This document shows positions 1 to 5,150 of a stretch of 5,972 nucleotides of DNA, piece by piece. The position numbers were made by a program, and so were the translations under genes. The notes below the pieces were generated by a model. The model saw nothing but the letters and a program-made list of their open reading frames with translations. It did no database searches and was not told the DNA's origin. Origin of the DNA: Flavobacteriales bacterium UBA4660 (GTDB lineage Bacteria > Bacteroidota > Bacteroidia > Flavobacteriales_D > Sanyastnellaceae); contig DHLU01000255.1 of assembly GCA_002405435.1 (NCBI GenBank), positions 1 through 5,972 on the forward strand, given 5' to 3'. The stretch's first letter is position 1. Each line of letters opens with the position of its first letter.

Positions 1-29
1 GCTGCTCTGGCCAGCTGAGCTACACCGGC
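1..29 (-). tRNA. tRNA, 5' part only (probably tRNA-Thr), cut by the window edge
   Basis: Read on the minus strand from 29 down to 1, the sequence begins with a 7-base acceptor strand GCCGGTG, then TA, a D-stem GCTC, a D-loop with GG, the matching GAGC, and the first bases of the anticodon stem. This is a normal tRNA 5' half. The anticodon lies beyond the left edge, so identity is inferred: the acceptor strand matches Bacteroidota tRNA-Thr, and a tRNA-Thr between hpf and tuf is the usual order in this phylum. tuf, secE and nusG would be expected further left, but this cannot be seen. Confidence 0.85.
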
Positions 30-56
30 AATACCGCGTCTGTCAAAGAACTAACG

Positions 57-88
57 AAAAAAAGCCCCTGTATTTTTTTTACAGGGGC
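57..88 (-). terminator. Rho-independent terminator downstream of hpf
   Basis: On the minus strand a perfect 9-bp stem (88-80 pairing with 72-64, sequence GCCCCTGTA / TACAGGGGC) closes a loop of seven A and is followed at once by seven T (63-57). It lies about 60 bases past the hpf stop codon and before the tRNA. On the plus strand the hairpin is not followed by a T run, so it should act only on minus-strand transcripts. The promoter at 90-119 fires into this hairpin. Confidence 0.9.
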
Positions 89-89
89 G

Positions 90-119
90 CAAATGTAGAA
101 ACAAACTTCTGTGAATCAA
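90..119 (-). promoter_or_regulatory. Bacteroidota-type promoter for the tRNA (and probable downstream tuf operon)
   Basis: The minus strand carries TTG at 119-117, a 19-base spacer, and TACATTTG at 97-90. This is an exact match to the Bacteroidota sigma-A consensus TTG-N19-TAnnTTTG. A run of nine A at 139-131 sits where an UP-like element would lie. Transcription should start about 4-7 bases downstream, near 83-86, inside the left arm of the terminator hairpin. The only gene downstream in the window is the tRNA, so this promoter probably drives the tRNA and the genes beyond the left edge. Confidence 0.7.
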
Positions 120-148
120 TAAAGCGTGGCTTTTTTTTTGTGGAGAAC

Positions 149-436
149 CTATTTATCCCGGTGTTTTTCGATCTGCCTGCGCAGGGCCTCCATGGCGGTA
201 TCGGCCGCTTCCTCGAAGGTTCGGCATTGCTTTTTGGCGAAAAGTTCCCGCCCCGGGACCGCAATTTTTACCTCGGCGATCTTGTTTTCCCGTACATCGG
301 ACTTGTCAATTCTCAGAAAAACGTCTCCGCGAATAATCCGGTCGTGGAACTGACCGAGTTTTTTGACCTTGTCTTCAATGAATCCAATGAGTTTGGAATC
401 GGCATCAAAATGAATGCTCTGAACTTGTACTTGCAT
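149..436 (-). CDS. hpf: Ribosome hibernation-promoting factor, short form (HPF/RaiA family)
   Basis: The 95-residue product is a single HPF/RaiA domain. Family members bind the 30S decoding region in slow growth, block tRNA and mRNA binding and favour inactive ribosomes. Visible family features are the opening beta strand (MQVQVQSIHF, residues 1-10), the helix with KVKKLGQF (23-30), the VFLRIDKSD strand (39-47), the strand ending in PGRELFAKK (61-69), and the closing FEEAADTAMEALRRQIEKHR helix (74-93). Its length matches short HPF; the C-terminal dimerisation domain of long HPF is absent. The ATG at 436 lies 24 bases after the xerC stop with no Shine-Dalgarno sequence and no promoter match in the gap, so co-transcription with xerC is likely. 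The stop is TAG. A terminator follows at 57-88. The name raiA is sometimes used for such proteins. Confidence 0.93.
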   Translation of the reverse strand: MQVQVQSIHFDADSKLIGFIEDKVKKLGQFHDRIIRGDVFLRIDKSDVRENKIAEVKIAVPGRELFAKKQCRTFEEAADTAMEALRRQIEKHRDK

Positions 437-460
437 AACAGGTTGATTTAATGGTGACTA

Positions 461-1345
461 TTATGAAACATTTCTCGGGTGGTGCAGGCGATGCACCGCC
501 TTCAGTTTTTCGATGGAATTGTGGGTATATACCTGTGTGGCTGCCAGGCTGGCGTGGCCGAGAATCTCCTTGATGGCATTGAGGTCAGCGCCCGCATCAA
601 GCATGTGGGTGGCAAAACTGTGTCGCAATACGTGGGGACTCTTTTTTTTCATGGTGGTCAAGGCGGAAAGATACGCGGTTACGGTGCGGTAAACAAGTTT
701 TTCCGAAGCCGGTTTTCCCGAAGCGGTCACCAGCAGGCGGTCGTGGCGGCCGGTGCCGGGCACCTGGTCTCTCAAGGCGATAAATTTGCGCAGCACCTGC
801 ATCATATCCTGTGAAACGGGGATAATCCGCATTCTGTTTCTCTTCCCCCTGACTTTTACCGTATTGTTATGATTGTCAATACTTCGCGTTTCCAGTCCGC
901 ACAACTCAGCCCGGCGCATACCGGTTTCATACAAGAGTCTGATTACAAGATTGTTTCGGGCGGTTTCCAGGTCTTCTCCGACCGGAGCCGGGTTGTCCTT
1001 CAGCCGGGCGGCCTCCACCACTACAGGCAACCGGGAAGGCAACTTGGGACGGGCAATACCGCGCGCCGGATTGGCCTGCGCCAGCCCGTTCTTCTGACGG
1101 TAACGAAACCACGCATTCAGTGAGGCCACTTTGCGGTGAACAGTCCGCGCAGACCAGCCCCCCGACAACAGCGCGGCTACAAAGGAGCGCACTACGGGCT
1201 TATCGGCGTTTTCGGGCTTATCCAGCGCAAATTCCTCCACACACCACCGGCTGAAATGCCGGAGGTCGGCCAGGTAGGCTGAAACGGTATGACGCGAGTG
1301 ACGCTTTTCCGCCTGAAGGTAGGCCTTGAAATCGCTGAAGTCCAT
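461..1345 (-). CDS. xerC: Tyrosine recombinase, XerC/XerD type
   Basis: The 294-residue product has the full Xer layout: an N-terminal SAM-like core-binding domain (about residues 1-85) and a C-terminal catalytic domain (about 110-290). The catalytic set is complete: R144 in TGMRRAEL, K168 in VRGKRNR, H238 and R241 in HVLRHSFATHML, H264 in LGHAS, and the nucleophile Y273 in TQVYTH. Family members resolve chromosome dimers at dif near the terminus, working with FtsK. Length and motifs fit a housekeeping Xer rather than a phage or transposon integrase, as does the rpsU-xerC-hpf order, which is common in Bacteroidota. XerC and XerD cannot be separated reliably by eye; XerC follows usage at this locus. 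The ATG at 1345 is the only sensible start. It follows the rpsU terminator hairpin by 9 bases, so expression probably depends on read-through from rpsU. Confidence 0.9.
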   Translation of the reverse strand: MDFSDFKAYLQAEKRHSRHTVSAYLADLRHFSRWCVEEFALDKPENADKPVVRSFVAALLSGGWSARTVHRKVASLNAWFRYRQKNGLAQANPARGIARPKLPSRLPVVVEAARLKDNPAPVGEDLETARNNLVIRLLYETGMRRAELCGLETRSIDNHNNTVKVRGKRNRMRIIPVSQDMMQVLRKFIALRDQVPGTGRHDRLLVTASGKPASEKLVYRTVTAYLSALTTMKKKSPHVLRHSFATHMLDAGADLNAIKEILGHASLAATQVYTHNSIEKLKAVHRLHHPRNVS

Positions 1346-1351
1346 ACAAGC

Positions 1352-1391
1352 AAAAAGGTGAAGTCCTGTTGTAAAAACAGGACTTCACCTT
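1352..1391 (-). terminator. Strong hairpin terminator/attenuator between rpsU and xerC
   Basis: On the minus strand a 16-bp perfect stem (1391-1376 pairing with 1370-1355) closes a 5-base loop and runs into a short T tract (1356-1352, partly paired in the stem). It starts 22 bases after the rpsU stop and ends only 6-9 bases before the xerC ATG. It has the form of an intrinsic terminator, and since no promoter is visible between it and xerC it probably acts as a partial one. The plus-strand side lacks a T run. Confidence 0.8.
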
Positions 1392-1413
1392 CAATATTGT
1401 GAACAGCGGGTTG

Positions 1414-1605
1414 TTATTCCTCGCCTTGTCTCAACTGGCTGATATAGACGGCCTTTTTGATCTCCTCCCGGCGCCTTACGCTGGGTTTGGTAAAAGCCTG
1501 ACGGCCGCGCAACTCCTTAACAACACCGGTCTTTTCGAATTTCTTCTTGAACTTCTTAAGTGCGCGGTCGATGTTTTCGCCTTCTTTAACTGGAATGATA
1601 AGCAT
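1414..1605 (-). CDS. rpsU: 30S ribosomal protein bS21
   Basis: The 63-residue, strongly basic product matches Bacteroidota bS21 along its whole length: MLIIPVKEGENIDRALKKF at the start, then KKKFEKTGVVKELRGRQ (residues 20-36), then FTKPSVRRREEIKKAVYISQLR. bS21 sits on the 30S platform beside bS18 and bS6, close to the 3' end of 16S rRNA. In Bacteroidota these proteins help hide the anti-Shine-Dalgarno sequence, which explains why the phylum does without it. In Flavobacterium johnsoniae rpsU is reported to keep a strong Shine-Dalgarno as part of autoregulation; here the bases before the ATG show only a weak GAAG about 10 bases upstream, so that control is not evident. A good promoter lies at 1638-1667 and a terminator follows at 1352-1391. 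Confidence 0.95.
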   Translation of the reverse strand: MLIIPVKEGENIDRALKKFKKKFEKTGVVKELRGRQAFTKPSVRRREEIKKAVYISQLRQGEE

Positions 1606-1637
1606 GTATAATCTTCGTTACTTAATAATATGGGCGG

Positions 1638-1667
1638 CAAAAGTAATGGGACTTTCCTATTTTCCAA
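1638..1667 (-). promoter_or_regulatory. Bacteroidota-type promoter for rpsU(-xerC-hpf)
   Basis: The minus strand shows TTG at 1667-1665, a 19-base spacer, and TACTTTTG at 1645-1638, an exact fit to TTG-N19-TAnnTTTG. It begins just past the stop codon of the acyl-CoA dehydrogenase gene. The predicted start near 1632 gives rpsU a leader of roughly 26 bases. The spacing is identical to that of the promoter at 90-119. No terminator is visible between the upstream gene and this site. Confidence 0.72.
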
Positions 1668-1671
1668 CCCT

Positions 1672-2811
1672 TTACTTCAAAATTTCCCTCGAAATTACAA
1701 GTTTCTGGATTTCCGAGGTGCCTTCTCCGATGGTGCACAGTTTGGCGTCGCGGTAAAATTTCTCTGCCGGAAAATCTTTGGTATAACCATAACCCCCGAA
1801 AATCTGTACTGCTTCGGTAGCTACGCGCACGCAAACCTCGCTCGCATAATATTTGGCGATGTCAGACTCTTTTGTCACCGGTCTTTTGTTGTTTTTGAGG
1901 AACGCGGCTTTATACAACAACGCCTCCGAAGCTTCAATTTCAACCTGCATATCTGCCAGTTTAAAAGCGATGGCCTGGAAATGTGAGATAGGTTTTCCAA
2001 ACTGCCGGCGTTCTTTGGAATAGGCCACGGCACTTTTCAGGGCCCCTTTGGCGATGCCCAGCGCAAGGGCGCCAATAGAGATCCGGCCACCATCAAGTAT
2101 TTTCATTGACTGAATAAAGCCCTCTCCCACTTTTCCCAGTACCTGGCTTTCGTGCACACGGCATTGATCAAAAAAGAGACAGGCTGTTTCGCTTGCGCGC
2201 ATACCCAACTTATTTTCCTTCTTTCCGCCGGAAAACCCGGGAGTTCCCTTTTCGATAATGAAAGCCGTCATTCCACGCGAATCTCCCATTTCGCCGGTAC
2301 GGACGATCACCACTGCGACATCCCCGCTGATCGCATGGGTGATGAAATTTTTCGACCCGTTGATCACATAATGATCGCCGTCTTTCACAGCCACGGTGGC
2401 CATTCCGCCTGCGTCTGATCCCGTGCCGGTTTCCGTGAGTCCCCATGCGCCAATCCATTGTCCTGAGGCCAATTTGGGCAAATACTTTTGCTTTTGCTCC
2501 TCGTTCCCGAATTCATAAATGTGGTTGGTGCAAAGTGAATTGTGCGCGGCCACCGACAAGCCGATAGAACCGCAGACTTGTGAAATTTCATCGATAACCG
2601 CTATGTATTCATAGTAGCTCAATCCGCTTCCCCCGTAGTGCTCAGGAACCAAAACACCCATCAATCCGAGTTCACCCAATTTCCTGAATAGCGGAACGGG
2701 AAACTCCTGGGTCTCATCCCACTTCATCACGTGGGGAAGAATTTCTTTCTGGGCAAATTCACGCACGGTGCGCGCGATCAGTATCTCATTTTCCGTCTTT
2801 GCGAAGTCCAT
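1672..2811 (-). CDS. Acyl-CoA dehydrogenase (FAD-dependent, short/branched-chain type)
   Basis: The 379-residue product has the usual length and full architecture of the acyl-CoA dehydrogenase family: an N-terminal helical domain (about 1-115), the middle beta domain with the flavin-binding GLTETGTGSDAGG (124-136), and the C-terminal helical domain (about 230-379). Further family motifs are KNFITHA (154-160), RQFGKPISHFQAIAFKLADM (269-288), QIFGGYGYTKDFPAEKFYRDAK (336-357) and GEGTSEIQ (362-369). The presumed catalytic base is E363 in IGEGTSEIQ, the short-chain position; the usual preceding tyrosine is G362. The enzyme should oxidise an acyl-CoA to the trans-2-enoyl-CoA and pass electrons to ETF. 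The exact substrate (butyryl, 2-methylbutyryl or similar) cannot be read from sequence. No ETF or other beta-oxidation gene is adjacent. It starts with ATG 48 bases after apt. The -7-like TACTTTTG at 2871-2878 may give it its own promoter. Confidence 0.93.
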   Translation of the reverse strand: MDFAKTENEILIARTVREFAQKEILPHVMKWDETQEFPVPLFRKLGELGLMGVLVPEHYGGSGLSYYEYIAVIDEISQVCGSIGLSVAAHNSLCTNHIYEFGNEEQKQKYLPKLASGQWIGAWGLTETGTGSDAGGMATVAVKDGDHYVINGSKNFITHAISGDVAVVIVRTGEMGDSRGMTAFIIEKGTPGFSGGKKENKLGMRASETACLFFDQCRVHESQVLGKVGEGFIQSMKILDGGRISIGALALGIAKGALKSAVAYSKERRQFGKPISHFQAIAFKLADMQVEIEASEALLYKAAFLKNNKRPVTKESDIAKYYASEVCVRVATEAVQIFGGYGYTKDFPAEKFYRDAKLCTIGEGTSEIQKLVISREILK

Positions 2812-2821
2812 ATTTTCTGAA

Positions 2822-2842
2822 GGGTATTGCTGCAGGCAACCC
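2822..2842 (-). other. Small imperfect hairpin in the apt-acyl-CoA dehydrogenase gap
   Basis: On the minus strand GGGTTGC (2842-2836) can pair with GCAA and CCC (2830-2822) around a CTGCA loop, leaving a two-base TA bulge. It lies about 10 bases before the dehydrogenase ATG and is not followed by a T run, so it is not a terminator. It may be chance, or it could affect translation of the dehydrogenase. Confidence 0.25.
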
Positions 2843-2859
2843 GTTTTTCTATTAGGTTG

Positions 2860-3390
2860 TTAAGCGGAAACAAAAGTAAAGACAGGACAGTTCATGTCGC
2901 CCAGATACTTTCTTCCCGAGAGCGAAAGGATTTCAAGCAGGAAGCTGCAGCCCGCCACCCTGGCGCCTGCGGCTTCAACCAACGATGCGGCAGCGCGCGC
3001 CGTTCCCCCGGTGGCCAGCACGTCGTCATGAATGAGCACATTCCAACCGGGCTGCAACGCATCTGTGTGTATCTCTATGCCGGCAGTACCATATTCAAGC
3101 GCATAATCTACCTGGTATGTTCTGCGCGGCAACTTCCCCTTTTTCCTTGCCATCACAAAGGGCAGGCCCATCTTCAGGGCCAGGGGCATACCCATCAAAA
3201 AACCACGGCTCTCCAGTCCAACCACAGCATCGACTTTTATGGCGGCAAATTGCCGGGCCATTTCGTCAACCAGGCTGTTGCACAACTGTGGCTGAAGAAA
3301 TACGGGGGTGATGTCTTTAAAAACAATTCCGGGTTGTGGAAAGTCAGGCACATCAGTAATGTGCGACATAAGTTCTGCCTGAAGGTTCAT
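2860..3390 (-). CDS. apt: Adenine phosphoribosyltransferase
   Basis: This purine-salvage enzyme makes AMP from adenine and PRPP in the cytoplasm. With the ATG at 3390 it has 176 residues, the normal length. Visible features are the N-terminal VPDFPQPGIVFKDITP (14-29), ESRGF (60-64), the flexible-loop ARKKGKLP (81-88), the LEYGTAGIEIHTDA segment (98-111), the PRPP-binding loop VLIHDDVLATGGT (118-130) and LSGRKYL near the end. The loop has histidine at 121 where valine is common; the acidic pair and ATGGT are intact. The frame stays open to a TTG at 3411 (7 more residues), but ATG at 3390 gives the better family fit; a second ATG at 3369 would trim the N-terminal helix. It is followed after 48 bases by the acyl-CoA dehydrogenase and lies 43 bases after the PKD/T9SS gene. 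No terminator separates any of them. Confidence 0.93.
   Translation of the reverse strand: MNLQAELMSHITDVPDFPQPGIVFKDITPVFLQPQLCNSLVDEMARQFAAIKVDAVVGLESRGFLMGMPLALKMGLPFVMARKKGKLPRRTYQVDYALEYGTAGIEIHTDALQPGWNVLIHDDVLATGGTARAAASLVEAAGARVAGCSFLLEILSLSGRKYLGDMNCPVFTFVSA
2871..2878 (-). promoter_or_regulatory. Possible -7 promoter element for the acyl-CoA dehydrogenase gene
   Basis: TACTTTTG on the minus strand matches TAnnTTTG exactly and is the same octamer as in the rpsU promoter. It lies in the last codons of apt, about 60 bases before the dehydrogenase ATG. There is no TTG 19-21 bases upstream, so this is a half-match only, and some such matches are expected by chance. Confidence 0.35.
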
Positions 3391-3433
3391 AGGCGGCAAG
3401 GATACAGACAACAGCGAAATTTTCCGGCAGAAA

Positions 3434-4807
3434 TTACCTGGAAACGATTACCTTCAAGGTGCCTGGTAAGTCGTTTATCGTAAGAAAATAGCAACCTCTG
3501 GCCAGATGACTGGTGTCAACTATCCATTGATTCCCGGATTTTACGACGTTTATTTGACAACATCTGCCCGTGAGATCAACCATACGAATCCCTGTTACCA
3601 TGTCAAGCCCACCTCCTTCCAGCATCAACTGATCATTGGCAGGGTTCGGATAAATCATCAATTCAGAAAAATTTTCGGTTGAAATGAATGCGCAGATGGT
3701 GACCACCAACGGAACCTCTGCCACATCAGTACAGCCATGCTCATCGGTGTATGCATATTGAAGGTAATGTTCACCCGTTCCGGCAAGCAGTGGATAAAAT
3801 ATTCCGTCCACGCCACCTTCTCCTGAATATGCGCCTCCTGAAGGTTCCCCGCCGGTAAGAACCCATGGGCTATCTGAGGTGCACGCTGTATCGGGTAATG
3901 TCCAACTTACTACTGGCAACGGAAAGATCTCTATCTGAGTGGCCGAAGTATCGACGCCAATACATCCATTGCCCGCAGCTACCAGCGTGATCGTGTATAC
4001 CCCCGGGGAGTGGTAAATATGTTGGCCTAGGGTGTCGGACACACTTCCATCTCCGTACATCCATAGAAGATCAGCGGCATTAGAATAGACTGCAAAGCTC
4101 AGGTCAGCCGGTGCACAAGGCAGACCCGAAAATGCGAGGCTGTCAACCTCTACCGGAGGACCAATCTGAAATGACCATTCCAACGTATCAGCATATTGGC
4201 ATGATTCATCAAACGCAACGCGTTGTAAGGAATAATTGCCAGGGTCGTCCAATTCGAAAGCCACTGAATTGTAATAGTAAAAATTGCCTCCGAAATGCCA
4301 CTGGAGCGAATCGGCCCCACTTCCAGTAAACTCAGCGAAAATGGTTGTTGAAGAATCGCACAATCCGCTATCGGAATATTCCCAGGCCATATCAAGGTCT
4401 GCTGATATATCAGGCACATGGACATTTAACTTAAGCGTATCGTGTATGTTGCAGCTTTCAATATCATAGGCAGCCAGGCTCACTGTGTAATCACCCGGAG
4501 CATTGTACGTATGGGTCACCACAATGTCCTGAGAAGCTAACCATGTATCAGCATCTCCAAAATTCCACTGAAAAGAAGCGCTGTCGCCCCAATTGAAAAA
4601 ATTGACCGTATAAGGCAGACAGGTTGTCTGTGGTTCCATTGAAAATGATGCCACCACCGCCGGAGATTCGAAATCAATCTTGAATACGGCAGCCTCACAG
4701 GCATCTGCTTCAAATGCCTTGATGAGCATCACTTGCTCTTCCGGCAGATCACTGCCCAGCGGTGTTAAGAGCGGGATTGTATTGGATTCAGGAATCCACT
4801 TACCCAC
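3434..4807 (-). CDS. PKD-repeat protein with T9SS type A sorting domain, 3' remnant lacking start and signal peptide
   Basis: This 457-codon open stretch encodes the C-terminal part of a secreted, probably cell-surface protein. Three PKD-like domains follow each other (about 49-132, 133-217, 218-295), with the FxWNFGDA, LQWHFGG and LLWMYGDGS cores and the matching HTYNAPGDYTVSL, DDPGNYSLQ and HIYHSPGVYTITL ends. An Ig-like module rich in GG (about 297-371: LTGGEPSGGAYSGEGG, then YTDEHGCTD) comes next. The end (378-457) is a type A T9SS sorting domain: MIYPNPANDQLML, VDLTGR, and GCYFLTI with a basic last residue. T9SS cargo needs a Sec signal peptide, and none is here. The leftmost possible start is a GTG (4807) in the middle of protein-like sequence that continues upstream through an in-frame TGA. 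The stretch is therefore best read as the intact 3' part of a broken gene. Its function is unknown; PKD domains suggest adhesion or carbohydrate contact. Confidence 0.8.
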   Translation of the reverse strand: MGKWIPESNTIPLLTPLGSDLPEEQVMLIKAFEADACEAAVFKIDFESPAVVASFSMEPQTTCLPYTVNFFNWGDSASFQWNFGDADTWLASQDIVVTHTYNAPGDYTVSLAAYDIESCNIHDTLKLNVHVPDISADLDMAWEYSDSGLCDSSTTIFAEFTGSGADSLQWHFGGNFYYYNSVAFELDDPGNYSLQRVAFDESCQYADTLEWSFQIGPPVEVDSLAFSGLPCAPADLSFAVYSNAADLLWMYGDGSVSDTLGQHIYHSPGVYTITLVAAGNGCIGVDTSATQIEIFPLPVVSWTLPDTACTSDSPWVLTGGEPSGGAYSGEGGVDGIFYPLLAGTGEHYLQYAYTDEHGCTDVAEVPLVVTICAFISTENFSELMIYPNPANDQLMLEGGGLDMVTGIRMVDLTGRCCQINVVKSGNQWIVDTSHLARGCYFLTINDLPGTLKVIVSR

Positions 4808-5136
4808 AAACAGTGTAGAACCATCGTTGGATCATGCGCCTTCGGTACCCGCAGCCGGCGGATCAGTGCTGACGCCCGTAAACCAAATATCCCCATTAGA
4901 ATCTGATGCAACTACGCCTGCGGCCGCTTCGATTTCCGTAAATTACGCTTGCGCCACCGGTGTGGCTAATCTGACCCCTGTCACAAACCTTGTGGCCGGG
5001 GTCCGCTTTTCTTGTTCAATTTGTTTCTGTCGGATACATCTGCATATTCCTGGTGCACTTCAATAGTTATGCCCGCATAGTCATCTGCGCTATAACATTC
5101 ATTGCCGAAAGTTCGCCGACCAAGGGTTGTAGAATC
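4808..5136 (-). pseudogene. Decayed upstream part of the PKD/T9SS gene
   Basis: Read in the same minus-strand frame as the 457-codon stretch, the sequence stays protein-like upstream of 4807 (SNDGSTLFV, then after a TGA at 4834-4832 a run containing SNGDIWFTGVSTD, up to 4942). A TAA follows at 4945-4943, and more plausible coding (TRFVTGVRLATPVAQA) lies beyond it. Further up, from 5136 to about 5000, the most protein-like frame is a different one (FGNECYSADDYAGITIEV, then HQEYADVSDRN), implying a frameshift between about 5035 and 4985. No start codon or signal peptide is found before a TAG at 5139-5137, next to the mutS2 start. The simplest reading is a gene that lost its 5' end and then gathered stops. 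Sequencing error is the alternative. Confidence 0.6.
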
Positions 5137-5137
5137 C

Positions 5138-5145
5138 TAGATTTG
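5138..5145 (+). promoter_or_regulatory. Possible -7 promoter element before mutS2
   Basis: TAGATTTG matches TAnnTTTG exactly and ends 5 bases before the mutS2 ATG. No TTG lies 19-21 bases upstream. If used, transcription would start at or within a few bases of the ATG, giving a leaderless or nearly leaderless mRNA. Chance is a real alternative. Confidence 0.35.
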
Positions 5146-5150
5146 TCGGC

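Noticed and set aside
44..50. TTCTTTGACA-like promoter just before the tRNA
   Set aside because: It has TTTG but lacks TA at the right place, and no -33 TTG at the right spacing. The site at 90-119 is a far better match.
131..139. T9 run on the plus strand as a terminator
   Set aside because: No stable stem precedes it on the plus strand, and no plus-strand gene ends there. On the minus strand it is an A tract upstream of the promoter.
781..788. Plus-strand TAAATTTG, and similarly TACTTTTG at 2483-2490, as antisense promoters
   Set aside because: Both lie inside coding genes on the opposite strand, and about one to two such octamers per strand are expected by chance in this length.
461..1345. 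The tyrosine recombinase as an integrase of a mobile element
   Set aside because: It sits in a conserved housekeeping order between rpsU and hpf, has the length and motifs of XerC/XerD, and no attachment repeats or cargo genes surround it. The tRNA at the left edge is explained by normal synteny.
3391..3400. TATCCTTG as an apt promoter element
   Set aside because: It has one mismatch to TAnnTTTG, no TTG at the right distance, and lies so close to the ATG that no leader would remain.
4832..4834. In-frame TGA as recoding (selenocysteine or TGA read as tryptophan)
   Set aside because: Other genes here use TGG for tryptophan and have no in-frame TGA. A second in-frame stop (TAA) and a probable frameshift lie close upstream, and no convincing recoding hairpin was seen. 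Mutation or error is simpler.
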